The position numbers and the translations under genes were made by a program. From assembly GCA_021399435.1 (NCBI GenBank), contig JAJTUP010000108.1, forward strand, positions 62,001 to 126,000: a stretch of 64,000 nucleotides of DNA, in the 5' to 3' direction. Positions 20,558 through 31,900 of the stretch are shown here, in pieces. The notes under the pieces were generated by a model. The model did no database searches and was not told the origin of the DNA. It saw nothing but the letters and a program-made list of their open reading frames with translations. Position 1 is the stretch's first letter. Every line of letters starts with the position of its first letter. This stretch comes from Diaporthe sp. PMI_573. Taxonomy: Eukaryota; Ascomycota; Sordariomycetes; Diaporthales; Diaporthaceae.

Positions 20558-21869
20558 ATGCCTCAAGAAGCACGGTCTCTCAACGTCCTCGTGGTCGGAG
20601 GTGGCCTCGGCGGTCTTGCCACCGCCCTAACCCTGCAAACTGATGGCCACTTGGTCCGCGTTATCGACGCTGTCCCTGAGTTTGCGGAGGTCAGTACCCA
20701 AATTTCTCTTGCCTGATTCATAGCCATGACCTAGCAATTGATAAATCTCCATGGAGACTGGCGCGGGTATTCGCGTCCCCCCAAACTCGAGTCGTCTGTT
20801 GATGCGCTGGGGCGTTGACGTTGAGAGCATGAAGAAGTCGACTTCAAGCTGTTACCACTTTATTCGGTGGGAGGACGGCTCCACGATGGTCAAGCTGCCC
20901 TTTGAAAATATTGTCGAGACCCACGGTGCCCCTTACTATCTGGTTCACCGTGCCGACCTGCACGCCGCCCTTCTCGAGGCCGCCCAAAAGGCCGGGGTTG
21001 AAATCCTCAACAACAAGCGCGTCGTCTCGTATGACTTTGAAGCTCCTAGTGCCACCACTCAAGATGACGAAGTCTTCGCTGCCGACCTCGTCATCTGCGC
21101 CGACGGCATCAAGTCGGTCGCCCGTCCGCTACTGACCGGCCGACCCGACATCCCTCGTGATACTGGCGATGTTGCCTACCGCATCTTGATTCCAGGAGAG
21201 AGGCTTCTGGCCGACGATGACTTGGCCAACCTCATCAACGACCCCTGCACAACCTCATGGTGTGGTCCGGACGCCCACCTGGTCGGCTACCCGATCCGCA
21301 ACGGCGAGATGTACAATGTTGTCGTGTGCGCCACATCGTACAACGAAACGACCGACGAGGTCTGGGTCGTCAAGGGCGACAATCGCGAATTGTGCAGCCG
21401 CTTCTCCAAGTGGGAGCCCCGTGTCCGGAAGCTTTGCGCACTTACAGGCGAGTTCATGAAGTGGCGTCTCTGCGACTTGCCCACCCTCACTCACTGGGTT
21501 CACCCTTCTGGCAAAGCCGTCCTGCTCGGCGATAGCTGTCATCCTATGCTTCCCTACCTGGCACAGGGTGCTGCGCAGTGTGTCGAGGACGCCGCCGTTA
21601 TGCGACAATGCCTCGCTCTCGATATGACTCTCAAGGAGGGCCTGGATTTCTATCAAGACATCCGCATGCCACGCACTTCTCTAATCCAGGCGAAGACGCG
21701 TGAGCACCAGCACATCCTGCATATCGATGACGGCGCCGAGCAGCGGAAGCGTGACGAGAAGATAAAGATCAACAGCGAACAGAACCCCATCTTCTGGGGC
21801 TACGACGGTCGCCGCAAGTGGCTCTTTAGTCACGATGCCGAGGTGCTGAACCACGAGGAGGCCAGGTGA
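20558..21869 (+). CDS. FAD-dependent monooxygenase, salicylate hydroxylase-like
   Basis: Exons 20558-20689 and 20757-21869 join to 1245 nt, 414 residues; the 67-bp intron starts GTCAGT and ends GGAG. The N-terminal LVVGGGLGGLATAL is the FAD-binding GxGxxG fold of class A flavoprotein monooxygenases, AEXGAGIRVPPNSSRLL the following conserved strand, ADLVICADGIKSVAR the DG motif, and LLGDSCHPMLPYLAQGA the GD motif that holds the FAD ribityl chain. Such enzymes use NAD(P)H and oxygen to hydroxylate aromatic rings, often with decarboxylation. No signal peptide. The first codon after the intron is Thr where Ile is common. It diverges from the transporter gene, which suggests that the two share a substrate. 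Confidence 0.88.
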
Positions 21870-22259
21870 TTTGTTTTGCAGTTCTCCAGGGTTAAAAGCA
21901 TCCTGATATTATGTATAAGGTTAGGGTTAACCCTATAACCTTAACCCCTCCCACCTCTCCCCTGCTAGAGGGAGGGAGTGTTTAGAGACTCCGCCGAGGG
22001 GGGGCGGGGCGCTGCCGTTGAACCGAGGTAGACTTGCCCTTCTGGCTTACTCTGATTACTATTCGCTTTAGCAAATGCTAGCCGGGCGCCCATTTCAGAC
22101 CTGGGTGAGAACAACGCAGGTCCAAATGAAAACCAATCAATGTCATACATCTATAAAAGTCTCAAAAAGATCCATCACGTTAGTGAAAGCAGTGCAGCCG
22201 CATCTCGATACCCATATCTCCGCACTAAATACCACATCCCACCCCTTTCCTTATCCACC
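21870..22259. other. intergenic region with telomere-like palindrome and SDR promoter
   Basis: 390 bases between the monooxygenase stop and the SDR start. Bases 21918-21943 form an imperfect palindrome built from ttaggg and aaccct words. A TATA box ctataaaag lies at 22151-22159, about 100 bases before the SDR ATG. Confidence 0.45.
22151..22159 (+). promoter_or_regulatory. TATA box of the SDR gene
   Basis: ctataaaag, about 100 bases upstream of the ATG at 22260, a usual spacing in filamentous fungi. Confidence 0.5.
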
Positions 22260-23048
22260 ATGTCTCTTAATCCCCAGAACAAGCCTGTCATCGCTGTAGT
22301 AGGCGCCGGTCCCGGTATTGGCGAAGCCGTGGCTCGCCGGTTTGCCAGCGAAGGCTTCATGCTTGCTCTGCTGGCCCGCACTGAGGACAAGTTGCAAACC
22401 ATGGCTCAAAGCATCGATGCCGAGTACGGCAAAAACATAGCGCACTACTATCTCACCGACTTGCGTATCGAAGACTCAGTCAACTCCAGTTTCAAGAGGA
22501 TCCGCTCCGAACTGGGCCCCGTCCAGGTGTTGGTATACAACGCCGGCGCCCGCCGGGTTAACGGCCGTTCACTGATCGACACTACCACGGAGGAGTTCGA
22601 GGACTTCACAAAAATCAACCTCTTTGGGGCATTTTGGTCGTCCAAATGTGTACTGCCGGACATGCTGGCTGCTGGAAAGGGCTCGATCCTCTTCACCAGT
22701 GCAACGGCGGCGTTGAGGGGAATGCCGGGACTAGCCAGCTTCTCGCCTGGGAAATTTGGATTGCGATCGTTGTGCCAGGTCATTGCACGCGAGTACCAAG
22801 CCAAGGGCATCCACGCTGTAAATATAATCGTGGACGGACCGGTCGATGGAAAGCTGATTGGAGGCGTGATGAGGCGACAATGGGAGCGGCAGAACGCCCA
22901 CGATAAATTAGGTGACTCTCATGCCTACTTGGTCCAGCCAGCAGATCTAGCGCACACATACTGGTTTCTACACAGTCAACCAAGGAGTGCCTGGACCCAA
23001 GAATTGGACGCGAGGGCGATGAAGGAAACGATATTCTCTAGGTTGTGA
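22260..23048 (+). CDS. short-chain dehydrogenase/reductase, atypical
   Basis: A single exon of 262 residues. The frame is open upstream to 22140, but ATG 22260 is chosen because it lies in ccaccATGtc, follows the TATA box by about 100 bases and starts just before the Rossmann fold. VVGAGPGIGEAVARRF is the cofactor-binding TGxxxGIG motif, VLVYNAGAR the NAG motif, and LFTSATAALRG holds the Ser region. At the active-site position the usual YxxxK reads SFSPGKFGLR: the Lys is there but the Tyr seems to be missing. This fits the atypical fungal SDR subgroup near 2,4-dienoyl-CoA reductase-like or classical atypical SDRs, whose activity is uncertain. It is co-directional with the monooxygenase and may share its pathway. 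Confidence 0.85.
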   Translation: MSLNPQNKPVIAVVGAGPGIGEAVARRFASEGFMLALLARTEDKLQTMAQSIDAEYGKNIAHYYLTDLRIEDSVNSSFKRIRSELGPVQVLVYNAGARRVNGRSLIDTTTEEFEDFTKINLFGAFWSSKCVLPDMLAAGKGSILFTSATAALRGMPGLASFSPGKFGLRSLCQVIAREYQAKGIHAVNIIVDGPVDGKLIGGVMRRQWERQNAHDKLGDSHAYLVQPADLAHTYWFLHSQPRSAWTQELDARAMKETIFSRL

Positions 23049-23374
23049 GATGATTATCTAGGGCTACCGCAAGAAGGAAGGTCTCTTGGACTACAAATAT
23101 GTTTAATACCATTCAGGCTGTTTGTCCTCGTCCGTTCATATTTCGTCACTCAAGTAGGTACACGAGTTGATAAATATAGACACCGGGGCGCGGTCACTTT
23201 GCTGAGAATCGTTGAACTTTCACACCATAGATTGTTGCTTGCTGGAATACCACTTTCAAATCAAGTAAATTTAGTACAGAACACTGCAAACAGGTGGAAA
23301 CTAGAATTCGAGGAACATGTGTACAACGATTGCAACCAGTACATTTTGGATGCATCTAGATCCATGAGCTGGGA
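23049..23374. other. intergenic between convergent SDR and CoA ligase genes
   Basis: 326 bases holding the two 3' ends. No gene seen. Confidence 0.35.
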
Positions 23375-25133
23375 TTACAGACGTGCTGTGGGTGCTTTCT
23401 CATTCTCTTTCCTGGCCTGTTCGGCAAGCACTCTCCTGAGCAGCTTTCCGGCATTGCTCTTCGGAATTGCCTGTACAAATCGTACTCCACCCCTGAGCCG
23501 CTTGTACGGTGCCACTCGCTTATGTATCCACTCTTTCAGATCTTTCTCCATCTTCTCATCTCCTTTATAGCCATCAGCCAGAACAACGACTGCTCTTGGG
23601 AGCTCGGTCGCCCGTTGCTCACTGTATACTCCTATCACAGCCGCATCACCGACGGCTGGATGTGCAAGCAGGAGGGCCTCGAGCTCTGCCGGCGCAACCT
23701 GGAAGCCATTGTACTTGATCAACTCCTTCAGGCGGTCGGTGATGTAGATGTTGTTGTTTTCGTCAACATAGCCAATGTCGCCCGTACGGTACCAGCCTTC
23801 AGCATCGATGCTTTCGGCCGTGGCTTTGGGGTTGTTGTAGTATCCTTTGGTGACATTTGGTCCTTTGATCAAGATCTCGCCTTCCCTGCCTCGGCCGACT
23901 TCCCTCCCATCTAACATGACTTTCATCGACATAGATGGGACAAGACGACCGCTGCAGCCGATAGGCTTGTTCCAGTCCTCCGGTCTCTGAGCGGATACCA
24001 CTGGCGACGCTTCAGTGAGTCCGTAGCTTTGCTTGAGAGGCACCTTGAGGCGCTGGTAGATTGTTTCAATTATATCATTCGCCGCTGGCGCTGCAGCTGA
24101 TTGCAACAGCCTCAGGGAACTCAGGTCGTATTTGCCGACCACAGGGTTCTTGGCTAGTGCAACGGCAACGGGCGGAACAATGTGAGCAAAAGTAATCTTC
24201 TCTTGCTGTATAGCGTCACAGAACGCTTCAAGACTGAACGCTTTCATGATGTAGATGGTAGTCCCTTCATAAAGTGGAGAAAGAACCAAGGTAGCGATTC
24301 CTGGTCACGTTGTTAGTATCAGCTGCTGTCGGGAATGCTTCGAGTCTTGTACGTTCCATAAATGTGATACATTGGTAGAAATCCAAGGCCCCGATCATTC
24401 TTCCAGTTTAGAACGCCAGCTTCTACGGCGTTAAATTGCATTCTGTTTGCAACAATGTTCTCGTGAGTCAACATGACCGCTTTTGGGAGTCCTGTCGTCC
24501 CTGAAGAGAATACAAGGAAACATAAATCGCTCGGCTTGGTCGTGACCCTCTCGATGCTTGTTGACGGGCCTTGCAAGCTCGAAAAATGCTGAAATCTGCG
24601 TTCCGGATCGTGATCGCCCACGAGGATAATCCTGTCCAGAGGTAAACCAACAGCTAACGCCGCATCGCAGGCGACCTTAAGGCAAGCCACGTTGGTTACG
24701 AGAGCCTTCGCTTGAGAAGTTCTTAATAGCGACACCAATTCTCCAGTTGTGTAGAGGTGATTGACTGGGCAGACAACCCCACCTGCAAACCAAGTGCCAA
24801 ACGTGACCGGGGCAACATCGGCGGAATTCGGTGTCATCAAGGCTAGTATATCACCCTTTTGCCATTTCCAGTGTTGAAGAAGGCCTCTTCCGAACGCCTC
24901 TGCGGCTTCACGTATGGCACGAAACGTGAATCTCTTTTTGGTCGCAAGTTCGACGTAGAGGACTGCGTTATTGTGGGTCAACCTGTGAAATATGCGACTT
25001 CTGTGCTGACAATTCGATTGAGGAGAAACGTACCATGTTCCTCGGGGAACTCGCGATCATTTCGCTCAAACACCAGGGTCCACAAATCCACAGGAGGAAC
25101 AGTGATCGGTGGATAGGTCGATTCGATAGGCAT
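23375..25133 (-). CDS. 4-coumarate-CoA ligase-like acyl-CoA synthetase, peroxisomal signal, frame break at the second splice junction
   Basis: Exons 25133-25034, 24962-24353 and 24300-23375 code for about 544 residues, the normal length. Intron 1 (71 bp, GTACGT..GCAG) gives FPEEHVLYVELATKKR. FSSGTTGLPKAVMLTHENI is the ATP/AMP-binding P-loop, PMYHIYG the next core motif, SYGLTEASPV the A5-type motif, YRTGDIGYVDENNNIYITDR the hinge motif, and PKSNAGKLLRR holds the C-terminal catalytic Lys. The last three residues, ARL, are a type 1 peroxisomal targeting signal. The enzyme would activate a cinnamate, benzoate or fatty acid to its CoA ester. Intron 2 (24352-24301, 52 bp) has a clean GTACAAG donor, TACTAAC branch site and CCAG acceptor, but using it leaves the frame one base out, so there is a real frameshift, a sequence error or unusual splicing. 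Confidence 0.8.
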
Positions 25134-25673
25134 GCTTCAAGTATTGAACTCGGGATACCGAGTTTACCAGGATGGGCGTGGAAGTGATGCAGGTGTGTCC
25201 AAAGCAGAGGAGACTAGAGAGGCTAGTAGCAGGAGCTTCAGGTTAAAGAGTAGAGAAATGGTCTTTCTTGTCGCAAATATCGATGACCTACGGATCTCTT
25301 TTGCGATTCCAATCTGCAGTCAGCTATGCCTCGGCAGTTGAATTTGTTGATTAGTCGTGGGCGGCAAGCACCTCGGGTCCCCACCTCGGTTCCGAAACTT
25401 TATCTGAGTAGAAGATGGTAGCTCGTCTCTTCAAGTTTCGAATGTTCACGTCATCAATCCTTTTCTCATTCTTATCCATTGTCCAAAGTCAAGTCCAATC
25501 CACCAAGGGTCAATTTTTCAGAGAGACCTGATTGCAATGAAAGACTGTAGCTCTCGTTAAGAGTAATGAGATTCAGTGTCTCGGAACGCGCATCGACCTG
25601 TCTCTCTATCACGCTTCAACCAGACAGTACAGCCCAAACCTAAACTCAACACTTGCCCTTAGGCTTCGGCACT
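25134..25673. other. divergent promoter region of CoA ligase and GST genes
   Basis: 540 bases between two starts that face away from each other. No coding frame that I believe and no clear TATA box. Confidence 0.35.
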
Positions 25674-26467
25674 ATGCGCGGACCCGAGGGTGGCAAGCTC
25701 ACCATTTACCTTGATTGTGGTATGCCTACTCGCTTAGCTCTAACGGTCATTCCCGTTTGCTTACCAACTTATTCCAGTGTCCCCTTACTCATGGTTCGGA
25801 TTCACCAATATTCTTCGCTTTCGCCCGCTCCTTGATGCCTATGGAGTTGCTGTAGAGATACTTCCGTTTTTCCTCGGAGGTGCTCGTGACAGCGTTGGCA
25901 ATCCTTGGACACCAATTCTGAAAGCAAAGGAAGCATTTGGAAGCCAAGACACGAGCATGACTGGGGAAATGCTCGGCCTGAAAGTCGTGACTCCCAAGAC
26001 TTCCCCATCTTATCTCTTTTTGTAAGCTCCCGCCTGTCTTGTCGATTGACCTTGGACGGAGCTGATGATCCGAAAAGCCGGTTCGGGTTGCGACTTGGGT
26101 CAAAGACCACTATCCTGCGGAGAAGTTTGATCAGACCTTTCCAGCATTAAGTGTGGCCTACTGGAGCAGAGGCATCAATATCTCGACTCCTGAAGGGATC
26201 CTTCAGGCTCTTGAAGGAGTCTTTTCGCCCAAGGAAATAAATGAGATCATGAAATTGGCCGTCTCTCCAGAGAATAAGAAGAGAGTGGTGGACGTTACGA
26301 TGAGCACTGGCGCATTTGGCGCACCTTGGATTGTCGCCGTAAATGCCGATGGTCTGAGGAAGGACTGGTTCGGGAATGATCGCTGGGATCAAATCTTTTA
26401 TCATCTAGGAGTACCCTTCACCCCCGTGAGGATCGTCCCGCCTGGAGAATTGAAGGCGAAATTATGA
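25674..26467 (+). pseudogene. kappa-class glutathione S-transferase / HCCA isomerase-like (DsbA fold), one-base frameshift
   Basis: Exons 25674-25719, 25778-26021 and 26078-26467. Intron 1 (58 bp, GTATGC..CCAG) gives LTIYLDCVSPYSWF, the kappa-class N-terminal strand and the Ser of the active site. Intron 2 (56 bp, GTAAGC..AAAG) leads into PVRVATWVKDHYP. GAFGAPWIVAVNADG and WFGNDRWDQIFYHLG are the conserved C-terminal blocks. Near 26000-26002 the frame changes: upstream reads TPKT, downstream reads FPILSLF in the frame one base over, and the coding total of 680 nt is one short of a multiple of three. A single deleted base explains this. An intact gene would encode about 226 residues, the usual length. 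Kappa GSTs are peroxisomal or mitochondrial and conjugate glutathione or isomerise aromatic intermediates, in line with the neighbouring aromatic-type enzymes. Confidence 0.8.
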
Positions 26468-27802
26468 AGCTGTGCTCTTATCGTGGCTTGGAGTCTGCAG
26501 GCTCGCCAACAATCCAAATTGATCTTGTCCGCTTTTGGTTTCGCTGCTGATGCAATTCTATCAAAACACTGACATCAGTCTCCCAATGTTTTCTAGACCA
26601 AAAGAATCCAAGGAGAATTTGGTTCTCGTATTAAAATTGTCCAGCATGTGTATATGCCGAATATGAAAAATGGGTGGGCCACGCCTCGCTGGCCCTTGTG
26701 TCGTCCAGTTCTTGGCCATACAGCTCGTGCATCAGGGCACAGGCTCAATATCGACCTCTTGTTTGACAGCGATCGTTATCGATCCTACACAAATGATTTA
26801 TTCTCTTTATCACGGGATAGCAGTGTCGTTTTCTAATGGATTTATATGGTTGACGTTCCCCGCTCAGTTACAAAAGTATGCAATCCTGACAATTGGATGT
26901 TGATAAACCTCGAATTAGGGCTTGTTTCGATCTTCTTTCTTTTAACCAGTGCTATTGCTTTTAATCTTGCTTTAAGCATCTTGTTTTCTTAGAGGGCTAT
27001 CTTTAAATGCCAGTCTTTTTTATTATATTTTTTCTAACCTTTTTAAATAATGGTTATTGTATAATGGCCAAGTAATTATTATTATTAAAGAAGTTATGTA
27101 AATTGTTAAACAGTGTCCTGAAATATAGGTTGCTCTTACTAGTTTGTAAGTGCAGCGCGTTGCTTTTACACTAGTATAGCGGCTATTTTCTTAATATTGT
27201 TGAACAAAATAGCCACTACACTAGAAATAACCACTAAAAGCAACATGCTACAATTGTAGCTACTCCAGAGAGCTTATATTTAGGTGTTAACATCACCTGT
27301 TCTATATAAATATTATACTTTTTGGGATACTTTTAGTGTTAATAATATTAGTTTTTTAATACTAATAGGTATTAGGATAACTATTTTAAGTCTCTTTTTT
27401 TAATAATATTATTAGATTTTACTTTTACGGCCTCCTTTTTAGTATTTTTAAGTAATTAAATATTAAAAAGCGGTTTAACTATATTAACTAGCTATAATAT
27501 AGCTATATACTATTTATTAAGTATATTTGTCGCGATTTGACTATATTTAGGTAGTTGGGATAGAATTTCACAGATAGTGTGGATATTTATTAATCTTTTG
27601 GTCTAAGGCGCAGCGGTTATTCCTAGCTGTTTGTAACAATATTGCTTTTCTTTAAGGTTTTTAATTAACTCTTTTAATAGTAGAAAAGAAATAACTACTT
27701 GTTAATAATAGTGTTTTTTGTATAAAAATTTAAAAGATTAACTTTAGCTTTATATATTATTTTTAGCAAAGCAAATATATTTTAGTTTAAAGGTTAAAAT
27801 AT
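26468..27802. other. transition from gene-bearing to TA-rich sequence
   Basis: No gene seen. Base composition falls to TA-rich from about 26,920. An imperfect inverted repeat lies at 27154-27249 (see findings). Confidence 0.4.
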
Positions 27803-28115
27803 TGTTATAGGGTGCAGTGTTTTACATAGCTAGTGCAATAAATTTTTCTTGGCCGTCTATACTATAAGTACCGGACATACTTCTATCCCTCTTAAGGGCC
27901 GAAGTAATAACTTAACTCATTCTTCTATTATTATTATTTGATAACCTGTAATATTGTCTAATTAAAACCTAAATACTGCTTTTATTGCCTTTATAGCCCT
28001 TCCGGCCCTTTTTCATTATCTCTTCTTTCTTTACGTTAGAGCCCTTAAGTAGTTTTCTCTCTCTCTCTAAGGGGCCAGCAGAACTTAGGCATATATGCTC
28101 GGCTTGTTGTCTACA
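27803..28115 (+). repeat. left long terminal repeat
   Basis: Begins tgttatagggtgcagtg, ends gttgtctaca. It aligns without gaps to 39982-40294; every difference that I saw is C/T or G/A. The shared sequence continues for a further T-run. Confidence 0.8.
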
Positions 28116-28925
28116 TTTTTACTGGTAATCTGGCCCAGGCAGAGTTAACTGCATAACCTTTAAAGACTGAGGAGAGAGCTTATAACTGATAAATTGGTTT
28201 AAAGCTTGCCTGTTCTTTATAATTATGTATAGAATTGTCTTACCTGTGCCTAATTAGAACTGCCAAGGGAACGCCTTGCCAGGAAGAGAGTTATGTAACT
28301 AAACTAAAGACGAGAGAAGCATAACTGAAGTATATAGGAAGAACCCTGCTTTTAAACCTGCTTTCTTGCCAAGGTTTTAAAGGGTACCCTCTTGACTAAG
28401 CTTCGCGCCTAAGGTATAAATATCAGCTATTATACCGGGGATTATTTTATAGTAACAGCTAAAGTCCTAGCAAAGCGATATATTTGCTTGTAAAACGCTT
28501 AGTCAAGAAGGAGATCAGACTTTTACGGGATTTAACAAGCTTAGATTAGGAGAGAACGGTCCTTAATCTAATTCCATAGTTGCTTTGGCGATTAAAGTCT
28601 AGTTAGAAAGTGGCGCTATCACAATAATTGCTCCTATAACTATTGCGACAAGGTTTGCGGTAAGGCACTTTCAGGCATAAGTATAAAGCTCGAGAAGTAT
28701 ACAGAGAGGTAAGGCCAAGGTATTATAGCTTTTAATCAGAGCTAATAGGAGACTCTAAGAAGAGACTATATATGCTGGAAAGAGGAAAAGTACCTTAAAA
28801 AGGCACGAGAATTTAAAAGTATTATTACCGTACTAAGTACTAACCTATAAATACATTTATCTTTCTAGATAATACTAATTTTTTTAACTATTAATAAACT
28901 TACGGCTCTAATTACTTTATTTTAA

Positions 28926-31900
28926 TAATGTCTAGTATTAAAATATTAGTAGTAGCTAGCCCTACTAAAGATACTACTTTTACCAAAACACCAGGCTTCC
29001 CGACTATATTATCTAAAGGCTTAAGCCTACTACATCTGCCTTTACTTACTCTAAGCTCTACCTACTAGTAAGTAGTTGCTAGTTCTTTAATTCCTCCTAA
29101 TTACTAAAGGACTAGAAAGGAGTATAGGAGAAACTGGTTATTAAAGAAACCTAAGCTTAAGGGCAAAAGATTTTTCGGCAAAACTTCTTTACCTTCTACC
29201 CAAAACCCTCTTGCTTAGCTACAATAACTCCTTTTAGCTAAGCCTAACACTATAGGCTAATACCCATTTAGTCTATTTCCCTATAGTAACATAATACTGC
29301 CCTAGATAGTGCTGCTTATATTACACAACCTTAACATACCAAGGTTCGATAGTACAAATATTATTAAGTCGATATCTGCCTTAGAGGACACTGTTTACTA
29401 ATTCTCTTATCTAATAGACTAGATCTTTTCCTTATTAAAACAATACTATACTAGTTTTAATCTAGTTTATTTAATTAAGAAGGTTATTACTAGACTAAGC
29501 ACCTAGGCTTTACAGAGTTAGAAACTCTTAGCCTACTTTAAAACTAGTGATACTTTCTTTTAAGTAGATCCAAGCTTAGTAATAGAAGCAATCCTCCGCT
29601 AGAATCCCTTAGATAACCTTAAGGAATAGAAATAGAGGATTGCTAACTATAACTAAGCGTTGATTAAAGCTAGAGAGATATCTAATTAGAGAAGTAGGAC
29701 CTTTTATAAGACGCTCCTGTCCTAGATTAAGAAGTAGCTTCTTTCTAGACTAACCTACAAAGAGAAAGTTAAAGATATACCCTAGGCAGAATTTAAAGAC
29801 AGACTTCTATCTATCCTTAACAGAGAACTAGAGTACTCTAAGCAAGACTATTACCTAACTATAAAAAAACTTCTTAATTGTTTCTAAACAGATTTATAGA
29901 ATTAGCAGAATTAACAGCATATAGAGAAGTAACAAAGTAATAATCTAAAATACTTAAAACCTACTAGTACATACCCAGAACCTATCATTTAGCCTAATCA
30001 GTATAGAAATTAAGGTAATAGTTTTCTTAAATAAAGAATAGATAACTTTGTAAATAAATTTACCGACTTAAAAATTAAGTAGTTAAGGATATAAGAGGAA
30101 AAGAAGATTAACAAATAACTTAGACGCTATATTAAAGCAACCTCCTATAATAGATAATAAACTAAACTCAGATTAACTAAAACAGATATAGTAGGGTCTA
30201 TTTAGAGACCTAGCGGCCAGGAAATCTACTCTCCGGCCTTAAGTAATAATGATAACAATATTTATAGCATTTCTATTATTTAGCTTAAAAAGGATAGTTC
30301 TCTATATATATACTATAGCTGTATAGGAGAAGACTATATTGCCTATAAGTATAATAAAATTAATAAGCTTATTACTAATAGGCTCTTTTATATAGAGAAG
30401 TATAAGGGTTTTTTAATAATTCTCAGTACTATTATAGATACTTAAAATAGGTATTCTAATTTTCTAAACCCTATTAGCATTTAATTCTATTGTAATTAGA
30501 AAGGAATTAGAATTGAAAAATATACTAGAGGCTAATTAGAGTTTCTATTATAGAAAGGCAAAACCGACTTACTATATATTCTTTGATACTAAAAACTCGT
30601 TAAGGCAAATCTATTATTTAAAGGTAACTCGGCCTTAGGAGAGGTCAAACTAGTCTGGAATTCTAAACTACTAGGAAAACTACCGGCTATTAGATCTATA
30701 TTAATAACCTTAGACCTATTTCTCTATACTATTACTATAAGCAAAGAGTAAATTTGTTTAAAAGATTTATAAACCTTTACTAATACTATAAAAAAGAGAC
30801 GAGTAATAGAGGACAATATAAATTAAAACGATAAGGTAATGTATAAAGCTATACTAGATACCCTTTACCCTAAAACATACGTCTACTTTAAAAACAATTT
30901 ACTAAGTCTAAGCAGTCTAAGTAGAAAGAAACTAGATAACTCAGAAAGCTACGCAATAAAAGAATTTGCTGGGTATACAGAATATAATTAAGTTAATGCG
31001 GCAGCAGGAGTAGTGGCGGAAAAACCAACCTACACCAAGGTAAAAAGATAACTAGCAGAAACCTTACCTCTAGAAGAAGTAGTAGTATAAATAATTCTTA
31101 GCAAAACTATTAAAATATATACTTCTGATTTCTTAGCTCTTAGAAAGATAAATATTGCTTTAATTAGGCGACTATAAGCTCTATAAGACGGGGCAAGGAT
31201 TATTTTACAAGTCTTTTTTAAATCTGTCTATAAAATAAGGGGACAGAGAGACTAGTACTCGAATATTAAGGTTGTTAGCGCTTTAATAAGTAACTTACTA
31301 GGGAAAACTACTCTAACTTTAATAATAATTAAATATTATATTAGCTCTCTAGCTATATTAACTTTAAATATAATTAACTAAAGATATTATAGTTTAGCTT
31401 TCTTTACTATATATATAGGAAGCGACTAATATATATCTTTACCAGCTTTACTTGATACTAAAGTAGAGATAAATCTACTACCGTTAAGCTATTATAGTTA
31501 AAACCAGCTTACTTATTTTCTTTTTAAGGATATAACCTCTACAGTTTATAACAGAGAAGCCTTGTCTCTAATTAGAATAACCAAAGACTAGATTTACATC
31601 AGCCTTAATTAGATAAAGCAAATTTTCTTTATTGTCGACAATATAACCTATAATATTATATATTACATTCTTCTTAAAATACTGTTCTTTCTTAATACTA
31701 ATCTAACCTTTAAAAAGTTAAAGGGGTTCCTATTTATATACATTATACTAGAAGACTCCTAGATAAAGTATAGCCTAAGACAAAGAAACTAGAAGCCTTT
31801 TTATATAGCGCCTAGTAATAGTATACAAGTCTTAGAAAAATATATTCTATAGACTTTAGCCATTTAGGTATATTTAGACCGATTTGATTAGAAACTAGTA

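Noticed and set aside
26648..26903. Two overlapping plus-strand frames of 62 and 77 residues
   Set aside because: No family pattern, overlapping frames, and they lie at the start of the composition decline.
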